Assembly (NCBI GenBank): GCA_016874895.1
Contig: VGSX01000096.1
Coordinates: 1 to 11,241 of the forward strand
Source: Deltaproteobacteria bacterium
Lineage (GTDB): Bacteria > Desulfobacterota > Desulfobaccia > Desulfobaccales > Desulfobaccaceae
DNA length: 11,241 nucleotides
Direction: 5' to 3'
Shown here: piece after piece, positions 1 through 6,560 of the stretch
Position numbering within the stretch: position 1 is the stretch's first letter
Layout: each line of letters begins with the position of its first letter
Notes under the pieces: model-generated
The model's database searches: none
Seen by the model: the letters and a program-made list of their open reading frames with translations, nothing else
Told to the model about the DNA's origin: nothing
Program-made: the position numbers and the translations under genes

Positions 1-1242
1 GTGGGCCAGGCCGGTCCTTAAGGAAGAGTTCAGTCCTGCCTGTCTCAGGTGCTCCTTGAAATAATCCTGTCCTTCCCGCAGACGGTCCTGATAGAGCAGA
101 AACCAGCCCCTGGTGGTAATAGCGGCATTGAACTGGGAGGCATATCTTTTTCTCTCCAGAACGGGGGTCTTGGCTTCGGAGGCAATTTTTTTCTTGTGAT
201 CCAGTAGTTCGTCAATCCGCTCCAGCATCTGCCGGGCCTGGTCCCACTGGCGCAGCTCCACATAAGAATAATAAAGGCCCATATACGTGTTGAAGGGATC
301 ATCCGGGGGTTTTTCCAGGGTGCGGTTATAAAATTTGACGGCCAGCTCGGGTTTTTTCAGATACAGATAGGCGTCGGCGACGGCTTCGGTGACCCAGTAA
401 GGCAGGGGCCGGCCCGTCTGGGCCATGATCTCGTATTGAAAAACGACCTGATTCATCTCATTCAAGGAGCGCAGGGCGACAATATAGTCACCCCTAGCCC
501 GCCAGTTGTCGGGCTCCAGGTCCAGGATGCGCTCCAGCATGGCTGCGGCCAGGGAGAACTCATCCCATTTCAGCCGATCCACGGCCATATCGTTCTGCAG
601 GACTGTTCGGGGCACCGGATCAGACAGCTCGTGGGAGACAGCCACCCTATAGGCCCGGCTGCTGGCCCCCAGGGAGTGTAAAATATAGAGCTCACCCTCT
701 GCCAGAGCTTTGGCGGGAATAAGCCCTTGCCGGCGGGCCTGGGCCCACACCTGATAAGCCCCGTAAAAATCCCGCAGACGGCAACAGGAGAAGACCAAAC
801 CCTTATAGGCTTCACCGTCGGCGGGATCCAGAGCAAAAGCCTTTTCGTAAAAAATCCGGGCTTGGGCAAAATCTCTGGTTTCGTAAAAGGCCTTGGCAAT
901 ATTGCGGGGGACATACCTGACCGCGGCCAGCTCAGTGGCATGCTGGCGGTAATAACGGATGGCCCGGTCATAATCTCCTGCAAAGACCAGGGCCAACAGA
1001 TAATCGGCTTTGAGATAAGGGTTGTCCTGGATAAACTTAAGAGCCTCCTCCAGCAGCGGTATGGCTTCTCGAGCCTGGCCGGCCCGCAGCAGACTCAAAC
1101 CTTGTTCATACTTTTCCTGGGGGGAGGCCGTCGCCGTGGCAGGAGAACGGTATTCCTGGGCTGGCAGGGCAGGCAGCGGCGTCTGGAAAGCCATAAACCC
1201 GAGGCATAACAATACCCGCAGAAATATTTTTCTCGTCTTCAT
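1..1242 (-). CDS. Exported TPR-repeat protein, possibly PgaA-like (3' end outside window)
   Basis: The frame is open from ATG at 1242 to the window edge, giving 414 codons with no stop; the C-terminus is missing. The N-terminus looks like a Sec signal peptide: basic MKTRK, a hydrophobic stretch (about residues 6-19) and a likely cut after an ALPA-type site near residue 28. No lipobox cysteine is seen, so it is probably periplasmic or outer-membrane rather than a lipoprotein. The rest is helical repeat. TPR-like units are visible at about 43-76, 109-142 (ending FALDP), 225-250 (ending LDLEPDNW), 286-319 and 320-353. The alternation of TPRs with conserved stretches such as VADAYLYLKKPELAVKFY and the following LYYSYVE is reminiscent of the periplasmic TPR domain of PgaA, the poly-beta-1,6-N-acetylglucosamine export porin, whose beta-barrel would then lie beyond position 1. 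That identity is recollected family resemblance; a generic TPR protein remains possible. It is divergent from dnaX. Confidence 0.8.
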   Translation of the reverse strand, partial: MKTRKIFLRVLLCLGFMAFQTPLPALPAQEYRSPATATASPQEKYEQGLSLLRAGQAREAIPLLEEALKFIQDNPYLKADYLLALVFAGDYDRAIRYYRQHATELAAVRYVPRNIAKAFYETRDFAQARIFYEKAFALDPADGEAYKGLVFSCCRLRDFYGAYQVWAQARRQGLIPAKALAEGELYILHSLGASSRAYRVAVSHELSDPVPRTVLQNDMAVDRLKWDEFSLAAAMLERILDLEPDNWRARGDYIVALRSLNEMNQVVFQYEIMAQTGRPLPYWVTEAVADAYLYLKKPELAVKFYNRTLEKPPDDPFNTYMGLYYSYVELRQWDQARQMLERIDELLDHKKKIASEAKTPVLERKRYASQFNAAITTRGWFLLYQDRLREGQDYFKEHLRQAGLNSSLRTGLAH

Positions 1243-1265
1243 GAATCCGTCTATCCTCAATGCCG

Positions 1266-1294
1266 TTGACTTAAGGGAAAAGCTTTGCCATAAT
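1266..1294 (+). promoter_or_regulatory. Candidate sigma70 promoter for the dnaX operon
   Basis: TTGACT (1266-1271) and CATAAT (1289-1294) have the ideal 17-base spacer. A TGC immediately before the -10 also fits an extended -10. Transcription would start near 1301 and read through the repeat element at 1369-1501 into dnaX, giving a leader of about 255 nt. The site lies just beyond the opposing promoter for the TPR gene, so the two start regions face each other. Confidence 0.5.
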
Positions 1295-1305
1295 TAATGA
1301 AAGGG

Positions 1306-1335
1306 ATTATAAAATACCATATGTTTTCGTGAAAA
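1306..1335 (-). promoter_or_regulatory. Candidate sigma70 promoter for the TPR gene
   Basis: On the minus strand, TTTTCA (1335-1330) and TATAAT (1311-1306) are separated by 18 bases. This predicts a start near 1299 and a leader of about 57 nt before the ATG at 1242. The -10 is perfect and the -35 matches four of six positions. Confidence 0.4.
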
Positions 1336-1368
1336 ATCTATTATTATTTCCGTCATAGAATAAAATAT

Positions 1369-1501
1369 GTAGGCGTTCAGCTGTCAGCAATCAGCTTTCA
1401 GTAAAAACAATGGGTTAGGGAAACTAAGCGAAAAACCAGTGACCCGCCATTTTAGAATAACTATTTGAATTTAAAGCATTAGCTGACCGCTGAACGCTTA
1501 C
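1369..1501. repeat. Dispersed repeat element with heptad inverted arms, copy 1 (133 bp)
   Basis: The left arm is GTAGGC followed by four 7-bp units of the form NNTCAGC: GTTCAGC, TGTCAGC, AATCAGC and TTTCAGT (1375-1402). The right arm is the inverse form: GCTGACC, GCTGAAC and GCTTAC (1482-1501). The arms can pair (GTAGGCGTTCAGCTGTCAGC against the complement GTAAGCGTTCAGCGGTCAGC, two mismatches). Between them is a 79-nt AT-rich core (1403-1481). The second copy at 6561-6707 has the same orientation and the same core length. No ORF lies inside. It resembles a MITE-like or hairpin intergenic repeat and sits in the presumed dnaX leader. Confidence 0.85.
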
Positions 1502-1555
1502 GAAGAGCTTCTCAGACCAGACTGCCATACATCTCAACCCCAGTCAGCACGTCTC

Positions 1556-3178
1556 ATGTCATATCAGGTACTAGCCCGAAAATGGCGGCCCCAGAACTTC
1601 GATGAAGTGGTGGGTCAGGAACACATTACCCGGACCTTGAAAAATGCCCTGGAGCTGGGGCGGGTGGCCCACGCCTTTCTCTTCAGCGGCCCCCGGGGGG
1701 TGGGCAAAACCTCTGTGGCCCGCATCCTGGCCAAGGCCCTGAATTGCGCCAACGGTCCCACCCCGACGCCCTGCAACACCTGCCCGGCCTGCCAGGAGGT
1801 TACCGAGGGTCACAGCCTGGACGTTCTGGAAATCGACGGCGCCAGCAACCGGGGCATCGACGAGGTGCGGGAGCTGCGGGAGAATATCAAATATCTGCCA
1901 GCCCAGGGGGGGTATAAGGTCTTTATTATTGACGAAGTTCACATGCTCACCACCCCGGCCTTTAACGCCCTCCTGAAAACCCTGGAGGAGCCTCCCTCTC
2001 ACGCAGTTTTTGTCATGGCCACCACCGAGTCGCACAAGGTGCCCGTCACCATCCTTTCCCGTTGCCAGCGCTACGATTTCAAAAGACTTTCCACCGCCCA
2101 GATACAGGAGCATTTAACCCGCCTGGCGGACCGGGAGGGGTGGCGGTTGGCCCCGGAGGGCTTGCAGCTCATTGCCCAGGAGGCCGAAGGGGGGATGCGG
2201 GATGCCCAGGGCCTGTTGGACCAGGTGATCACCTTCGGCGGTCCCGAGGTTTCTCCCCCGGAGATCGCCCGCATTCTGGGGGTGACCGATAGAAGTCTGC
2301 TGCTCCAGACCCTGGAGGCCCTGCTGCAGCGCCGGGGCGCCCAGATCCTGGAGCTTATCGCCCAGTGTCATGATCATGGCCATGACCTGCGGCGGTTTTA
2401 CCAGGATTTACTCTTTTTCTGCCGCCATTCGGTCATCGCCCGCCTGGGCCCGGAGGCCCGCCGCCTGGCGGACATCGCCGACCAGGAGTGGGAGCGTCTG
2501 CAGGAAATGGCCCGCCCCGTGAGTCTGGAGCATCTGTTTAACCTGCTCACTGTCCTGTTAAAGGGGGAGGAAGAGCTGCGCCGTTCCCCCCTGCCCCGCC
2601 TGTCTTTGGAAATTTTACTGCTCAAGCTGGTGAGCCTGGAGCCCCTGCTGGACCTGCCGGCCTGGCTGGACCGCCTCACCGACCTGGAGAACCGCCTGGG
2701 CCAGACCCCGAGCCAAGCGCCGACAGCCGGGGAAGCCCGCCCGCCGGTTTCTCCCCCGCCTGCTCTGGCGATATTACCCCCAACCCCGGTTACCGAGGCC
2801 GCGCCATCCGAGCCGCAGCCCGTCGATGCGGCGCGTTGGCTGGCCTTCGGCAATTATGTGGAAAAAAAAGGCGGCTTCCCCCTGCGGGAAAAATTAAACG
2901 GCAGCAGTTTCCTGAAACAGGATAACAGCCGCCTGCATATTGCCCCCGGGGCGTCCTGGCGCCTGGCGCGTGAGGGCCACCTGGAGCAGCTTCAGACCCT
3001 GGCCCGGGAGTTTTTCGGCGACCATATTCAATTAGAGTTTGCGGCAAACGCTCTCCCCAACGCCAGCGAGCCGTCCAAACCGGCTGCGCAGCAATTATCT
3101 CTGGAAGAAATCATGAACCTGGCAGAAGATATCTTCGGCGGCATCTGGCAGACAGAGCCGGCAAAGGAGGATAAGTAA
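1556..3178 (+). CDS. dnaX: DNA polymerase III subunit tau (and probably gamma)
   Basis: This is the clamp-loader ATPase subunit of the replicative polymerase holoenzyme, 540 aa. The start gives the canonical N-terminus MSYQVLARKWRPQNF, although no good Shine-Dalgarno precedes it. Visible motifs are Walker A GPRGVGKT (45-52), zinc-binding cysteines C64, C73, C76 and C79, Walker B VFIIDEVH (122-129), sensor-1 ATTE (155-158), the SRC arginine-finger motif (168-170) and sensor-2 GGMRDAQ (212-218). Domain III runs to about residue 370. A Pro/Ala linker (about 383-425) and a small C-terminal domain (about 425-500) follow. An A8 run at codons 436-438 could shift ribosomes or RNA polymerase to give a short gamma form (separate entry). 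dnaX-ybaB-recR is a widely conserved operon; the stop codon overlaps the ybaB start by one base. Identity is secure. Confidence 0.98.
   Translation: MSYQVLARKWRPQNFDEVVGQEHITRTLKNALELGRVAHAFLFSGPRGVGKTSVARILAKALNCANGPTPTPCNTCPACQEVTEGHSLDVLEIDGASNRGIDEVRELRENIKYLPAQGGYKVFIIDEVHMLTTPAFNALLKTLEEPPSHAVFVMATTESHKVPVTILSRCQRYDFKRLSTAQIQEHLTRLADREGWRLAPEGLQLIAQEAEGGMRDAQGLLDQVITFGGPEVSPPEIARILGVTDRSLLLQTLEALLQRRGAQILELIAQCHDHGHDLRRFYQDLLFFCRHSVIARLGPEARRLADIADQEWERLQEMARPVSLEHLFNLLTVLLKGEEELRRSPLPRLSLEILLLKLVSLEPLLDLPAWLDRLTDLENRLGQTPSQAPTAGEARPPVSPPPALAILPPTPVTEAAPSEPQPVDAARWLAFGNYVEKKGGFPLREKLNGSSFLKQDNSRLHIAPGASWRLAREGHLEQLQTLAREFFGDHIQLEFAANALPNASEPSKPAAQQLSLEEIMNLAEDIFGGIWQTEPAKEDK
2863..2890 (+). 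promoter_or_regulatory. Candidate programmed frameshift site in dnaX
   Basis: In frame, the codons GAA AAA AAA GGC contain the slippery heptamer A-AAA-AAA (2863-2869), within an eight-A run (2862-2869). Six bases downstream a small hairpin is possible: TTCCC (2876-2880), loop CCTGC, GGGAA (2886-2890). A -1 shift would add 18 residues after K438 and stop at TAA 2923-2925, giving a protein of about 456 aa that keeps the ATPase and oligomerisation domains but loses the tau C-terminus. E. coli dnaX (A-AAA-AAG) and Thermus dnaX (long A run, transcript slippage) make gamma in comparable ways. The hairpin is short and no upstream Shine-Dalgarno stimulator is evident, so transcriptional slippage on A8 is an alternative. 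Confidence 0.55.
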
Positions 3179-3489
3179 TGAAAAATTTGGGCAACATGAT
3201 GAAGCAGGCCCAGAAATTGCAGTCTAAGATGCTTGAAATGCAGGAAGAATTAGGAAATCGGGTTGTCACCGTGCAGGTGGGCGGCGGCATGGTGGAAGTC
3301 AAAGCCAATGGTCGCCAGGAAATTACGTCCCTGCGCATTGACCCGGAAGTGGTGAACCCCGATGACACCGAGATGCTCCAGGACCTGATCATGGCCGCGA
3401 TTAATGATGCCCTGAACCGCTCCCGGGAAATGGTTTCCGAAGAGATGGCCAAACTCACCGGCGGCATGAAAATCCCCGGATTATTCTAA
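3178..3489 (+). CDS. ybaB: YbaB/EbfC family nucleoid-associated protein
   Basis: This is a small (103 aa) DNA-binding dimer of the YbaB/EbfC family, thought to act in nucleoid organisation or with recombination and replication factors. It has the family N-terminal helix MKNLGNMMKQAQKLQ, the central strand segment with V-V-V-GGGMVEV-NG-QEI, and the C-terminal helix ending in the typical GGMKIPGLF. Length is normal for the family. A strong AAAGGAGG (3163-3170) stands seven bases before the ATG, and the start overlaps the dnaX stop in TAATG, so translation is probably coupled. recR begins 11 bases after the stop. The position between dnaX and recR is the classic one and supports the call. Confidence 0.97.
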   Translation: MKNLGNMMKQAQKLQSKMLEMQEELGNRVVTVQVGGGMVEVKANGRQEITSLRIDPEVVNPDDTEMLQDLIMAAINDALNRSREMVSEEMAKLTGGMKIPGLF

Positions 3490-3500
3490 CGAGCGCCTTC

Positions 3501-4106
3501 ATGGCCAGGAATTTCTATCCCGGGCCGCTCCGGGACGTTATCCGGGGTCTGAGCAAGTGGCCCGGAATCGGTGAAAAAACCGCCACCAGGCTGGCCCTTT
3601 ACCTGTTGCGGGCCCCCCACGCCGAGGTGGCCGAGCTGGCCCAGGCCTTCACCGCCCTGAAGGAGAAGATCCGGCTCTGTTCCCGGTGTTTCGCCTTTGC
3701 GGACCAGGAACTCTGCCCTCTGTGCGCCGATCCCCAGCGCCAGAACCAGCAGCTCTGCGTGGTAGCCGACCCCGGCGACCTCATCGCCCTGGAGCGGGTA
3801 GGGTTCTTTCAAGGCGCCTATCACGTCCTGGGGGGCCTTATCTCGCCCCTGGATAATATCGGTCCCGCCGACCTGCATATTGTCAGCCTCCTGGCCCGCC
3901 TGGAGCCGGAGGATATTCAGGAGGTCATCCTGGCCCTCAACCCCAGCCTGGAGGGCGAAGCCACCACCGCCTACCTCACCCAGGAATTCAAGGACCGCCA
4001 GGTAAAGGTGACCCGCATCGCCTACGGCCTCCCCATGGGCGGAGACCTGAAATACGCCGACCAGCAGACCATCAAGGAAGCCTTGCGGCACCGGGTTAAT
4101 ACGTGA
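3501..4106 (+). CDS. recR: Recombination mediator protein RecR
   Basis: RecR forms a ring that, with RecO (and RecF), loads RecA on SSB-coated gaps. The protein is 201 aa, the usual length. In order it shows a helix-hairpin-helix region (LSKWPGIGEKTATRLALYLL, 17-36), a four-cysteine zinc finger (C60, C63, C72, C75), and a Toprim domain beginning LCVVADPGDL (85-94) with HVLGGLISPLDNIGP (108-122) and NPSLEGEATTAYL (147-159). The C-terminal GLPMGGDLKYAD (176-187) is the RecR signature. The start has little Shine-Dalgarno character, so coupling with ybaB is likely. It is the last gene of the dnaX operon; downstream sequence turns abruptly AT-rich. Confidence 0.98.
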   Translation: MARNFYPGPLRDVIRGLSKWPGIGEKTATRLALYLLRAPHAEVAELAQAFTALKEKIRLCSRCFAFADQELCPLCADPQRQNQQLCVVADPGDLIALERVGFFQGAYHVLGGLISPLDNIGPADLHIVSLLARLEPEDIQEVILALNPSLEGEATTAYLTQEFKDRQVKVTRIAYGLPMGGDLKYADQQTIKEALRHRVNT

Positions 4107-4193
4107 TATAGTACTATTTACAAGAGATTTGAATTTCCCGGTAGGACGGCCAAACATTCAAAGAGCAAGAGCCGTGCAGGAAAAAATGACATA

Positions 4194-4349
4194 ATGTTTT
4201 ACAGTCCAGAAGAAACATTTAAACATATTAAAAAAAGAAAACTTACTTCAAAAGATATTAAAAAAGCAATGAGTATAATAGGAATTGTCAAAGAAGGGTT
4301 GGAGAACGATCTTTCAACTAATTTCAGGGATTATTTATATAGTAAATAA
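4194..4349 (+). CDS. Small ORF, putative antitoxin partner of the truncated PIN toxin
   Basis: This is a 51-codon AT-rich ORF beginning MFYSPEETFKHIKKRKLTSK and ending in a segment with GIVKEG, DLSTN and YLYSK. The DLSTN-type tail preceding a PIN-domain gene is a pattern I associate with small antitoxins, but I cannot name the family. Its TAA overlaps the ATG of the next ORF in TAATG, the coupling expected of a toxin-antitoxin pair. The Shine-Dalgarno is weak (AGGAAAA is too far upstream). The frame is open back to the recR stop at 4104-4106, so the start is uncertain. Base composition (about one third GC) differs sharply from recR and rodA, suggesting acquisition from elsewhere. With its toxin truncated, it may be a relic. 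Confidence 0.45.
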   Translation: MFYSPEETFKHIKKRKLTSKDIKKAMSIIGIVKEGLENDLSTNFRDYLYSK

Positions 4350-4492
4350 TGTATAAAAGAAAATATATTTTTGTAGATGCTTCGGCGTGGATAGCACTTA
4401 TCAGTAAGCCTGATAACAATCATAGAAAAGCGGTCGATATATATTCAAAAGAATTGGACAATAGTTCAGTTTACGATTCTTCCCTAAGATAA
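4349..4492 (+). pseudogene. Truncated VapC-like PIN-domain toxin
   Basis: The 47 codons start with MYKRKYIFVDASAWIALISK, a typical PIN-domain first strand with the catalytic aspartate (D10), followed by the usual DNNHRKA helix start. VapC toxins are usually about 130-150 aa with several more conserved acidic residues. Here the reading frame ends at TAA 4490-4492 after an unrelated-looking tail (DNSSVYDSSLR), only 42 bases before rodA. No continuation of a PIN domain is visible in any frame before rodA. I read it as the 5' remnant of a vapC gene cut by a deletion, and it should be inactive as a ribonuclease. Its AT-rich composition matches the upstream antitoxin-like ORF. Confidence 0.65.
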
Positions 4493-4534
4493 CCGAATTG
4501 AGACCTGTTAGGGAAAAATCCCTGAAATCCTGAT

Positions 4535-5644
4535 ATGATCATCGACCGCCGTTTACTGAAAAATATCGATTGGCTGCTCATCATCCTGGTGCTGGCCATC
4601 GTGTCCATCGGTATTATGAATCTCTACAGCGCCGGGATGAACCAGGTTGAGCTACGAGGCGCCCACCTGTACATCAAACAACTATATTGGCTGGGCATCG
4701 GCCTTTTATTAATGTTCTTCGTCACCACCTTTGACTTCCGCTACCTGGAAAAGCTGGCCTACCCTCTCTTTTGGTTCACCATTCTCCTGCTTATCGCGGT
4801 CATGCTGGCGGGCAAAACGGTGGCCGGCTCCAAACGCTGGCTGGCCCTGGGGCCGGTGGTCTTTCAGCCGTCGGAGTTGGCCAAGGTGGCCATCATTCTG
4901 GCCCTGGCGGCCCACTTTTTCCGCCTGGAGCAGTTTGAGCCCGTCTCCTGGCGGGAATTGGCCTTCCCCTGTCTGCTCATGCTGCTGCCCTTCGCCCTGG
5001 TGGCCAAACAACCGGACCTGGGCAGCGCCCTATTGATCGCTGCGGTGGCCGCCACCATGATCCTGTTTGTGGGAGTCCGGTGGCATATCCTGGTAACCCT
5101 GGGGGTGGGGTTCTTAGCCGCCTCCCCCATCTTCTGGCATTTTCTGAAAGACTATCAGAAGCAGCGCATCTTCACCTTTCTTAACCCGGAACAGGACCCA
5201 CTGGGCTCCGGTTATCACATCATCCAATCAAAGATAGCCGTAGGTTCCGGCCTTTTCTGGGGAAAAGGATTTTTGCAAGGGACCCAGAGCCAGCTCAATT
5301 TTCTGCCGGAACAACACACCGACTTCGTGTTTTCGGTTTTTGCCGAAGAATGGGGCTTCGTGGGCTCGGCGGGGTTAATCCTGCTCTATACCCTGGTGAT
5401 CCTCTGGTGCCTGCACATTGCCAGCTCCTGCCGGGAACGTTTCGGCAACTTGCTGGCCGTGGGCATTGCGGCCATGATCTTCTGGCAGATATTTATCAAT
5501 ATTTCCATGGTCACCGGCCTAATGCCGGTGGTGGGCATCCCTCTGCCCTTCTTCAGTTACGGCGGCTCCTCCCTCGTCGTCAACCTCATCGGCATCGGTC
5601 TGCTCCTGAACATCCGCATGCGCCAGTTCCTGTTTAGCTCCTAA
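4535..5644 (+). CDS. rodA: Rod-shape peptidoglycan polymerase RodA (SEDS family)
   Basis: RodA is the membrane glycosyltransferase of the elongasome; it polymerises lipid II together with the transpeptidase PBP2. The protein is 369 aa, with about ten hydrophobic membrane segments beginning at residues 13-30. SEDS signatures visible are KRWLALGPVVFQPSELAK (100-117), KQPDLGSA (158-165), FLPEQHTDFVFSVFAEEWGF (256-275; D263 corresponds to the catalytic aspartate of the large loop) and PVVGIPLPFFSYGGSS (331-346). The N-terminus DRRLLKNIDW is typical of RodA rather than FtsW. No clear Shine-Dalgarno precedes ATG 4535. No mrdA, mreB, mreC or mreD lies next to it; it follows the toxin-antitoxin scar and faces the HU gene. 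Confidence 0.95.
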   Translation: MIIDRRLLKNIDWLLIILVLAIVSIGIMNLYSAGMNQVELRGAHLYIKQLYWLGIGLLLMFFVTTFDFRYLEKLAYPLFWFTILLLIAVMLAGKTVAGSKRWLALGPVVFQPSELAKVAIILALAAHFFRLEQFEPVSWRELAFPCLLMLLPFALVAKQPDLGSALLIAAVAATMILFVGVRWHILVTLGVGFLAASPIFWHFLKDYQKQRIFTFLNPEQDPLGSGYHIIQSKIAVGSGLFWGKGFLQGTQSQLNFLPEQHTDFVFSVFAEEWGFVGSAGLILLYTLVILWCLHIASSCRERFGNLLAVGIAAMIFWQIFINISMVTGLMPVVGIPLPFFSYGGSSLVVNLIGIGLLLNIRMRQFLFSS

Positions 5645-5743
5645 AATTAGGAGTCACCATCCTTGGTTGCAAAGCCTGTTACGAAGATATCCATATTAAT
5701 AATTATATTACCACGCTATCTGTTGCCGGAGGGATTTCTAACA

Positions 5744-5793
5744 GGGGCGGGGTTACCTCGCCCTGCCAGGATGGCCGCCGGTAACATCGCCCC
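5744..5793. terminator. Interrupted inverted repeat between convergent rodA and HU genes
   Basis: GGGGCGGGGTTACC (5744-5757) pairs with GGTAACATCGCCCC (5780-5793): six G/C-rich pairs, a two-base internal mismatch (GG/AT), then six more pairs, closing a 22-nt loop. It sits between two convergent 3' ends, where a bidirectional terminator is expected. Neither strand has a clear T run after it, so it is not a textbook intrinsic terminator; an attenuating hairpin or a protein site remains possible. Confidence 0.4.
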
Positions 5794-5830
5794 CTTACTT
5801 AATTCTGTTTCCGCTGGAACTGACGAATGA

Positions 5831-6103
5831 TTACTTAATACTATCCTTGAGAGATTTTCCCGGTTTGAATTTTACCACCTTACTCGCTTCGATTTTTATG
5901 GGTTCCCCGGTCTGCGGATTGCGGCCCTCCCGCTCTTTCCGTTCTGTTACCGTAAAAGTTCCGAAACCGGCCAGAGAAATACGCCCCTGATTTTGTAACA
6001 CGTCAATCATGGTGGCAATAAAGGCATTTAATGTCCTCTCCACATCAGCCTTTTTTACTTGCCCCGCGGCCGCAATTTGGGAAATCAATTCACCTTTGGT
6101 CAT
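5831..6103 (-). CDS. HU-type DNABII nucleoid protein
   Basis: This is a histone-like DNA-bending protein of the HU/IHF family that acts as a dimer on the nucleoid. It has 90 aa, the typical length. The N-terminus MTKGELISQIAAAGQVKKAD is the family dimerisation helix. The GFGTF motif (46-50) and the beta-arm RNPQTGEPIKI (61-71), whose proline intercalates into DNA, are intact, and the C-terminus VVKFKPGKSLKDSIK is standard. A purine-rich GGGAGAAGAG precedes the ATG at 6103. Sequence alone does not separate HU from IHF subunits securely; overall it looks HU-like. It is a single gene transcribed from the large gene-free region and convergent with rodA. Confidence 0.95.
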   Translation of the reverse strand: MTKGELISQIAAAGQVKKADVERTLNAFIATMIDVLQNQGRISLAGFGTFTVTERKEREGRNPQTGEPIKIEASKVVKFKPGKSLKDSIK

Positions 6104-6560
6104 AACTCTTCTCCCTTTCCTAAGAATAAAGCCTAGTAAGTATTAATTGCCCGGTCCCGAAAAATTTATTCTGTATTCCTCGTAATGGCGATTTTCTCCC
6201 CCTCCCGGTTGCCAGTAAGCCGCGGCATCGGGGGTATGACGGGTTTTGACAAATAATTTAAGCAGGATGCTGAGTTAATAATGATTATGCATAGCACAGA
6301 AATAATGGCCTTGACAATAAAAATCTACATTTTTCATGGATTATTCCGGAAATTTTTCGGGATCCAGGATTTTCCCGGCGGTCCCTTCCCTTATGCTGGG
6401 GCCGGAATGATTAAACTCCACTGTCTTATGATGGCACTGACTCCTGTTTTCTCGCCTGGTTGGCAGAACTTATTGTTTTTCGGAAAACTGCGTGCTGCTA
6501 GCTGACATCCCCTATTTTTTTGTTCCAATGCAATAAAAAAGCCGATAATAAAAAGTAAAC
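6104..6560. other. Gene-free stretch upstream of the HU gene
   Basis: No convincing gene is seen in these 457 bases. The part next to 6103 must hold the HU promoter; I see AT-rich candidates (around 6120-6180 on the minus strand) but no clean -35/-10 pair. Two TTGACA hexamers on the plus strand (6246-6251 and 6311-6316) lack a well-spaced -10. A 74-codon open frame at 6281-6505 has no Shine-Dalgarno or recognisable protein character. The stretch ends at the repeat element beginning at 6561. Confidence 0.5.

Noticed and set aside
727..1209. 160-codon plus-strand open frame within the TPR gene
   Set aside because: The minus-strand frame from 1242 to the window edge is open throughout with a signal peptide and TPR periodicity. 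The plus frame is its shadow.
1571..2113. 180-codon open frame on the minus strand opposite dnaX
   Set aside because: It is antisense to the conserved DnaX ATPase domain; composition is Gly-rich shadow sequence without motifs.
3486..4157. 223-codon open frame on the minus strand opposite recR
   Set aside because: It lies antisense to recR, whose protein identity is certain. Long antisense frames are common in GC-rich genes, and the translation shows only Gly/Gln/Leu-rich shadow sequence with no family features.
4129..4162. TTTGAAT/ATTCAAA inverted repeat after recR as a terminator
   Set aside because: The stem is AT-rich, the loop is long (about 20 nt) and no T tract follows.
6281..6505. 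74-codon plus-strand open frame in the gene-free region
   Set aside because: There is no Shine-Dalgarno, no recognisable motif and a low-complexity Phe/Ile/Gly mixture. It could be a real small gene only if conserved in relatives.
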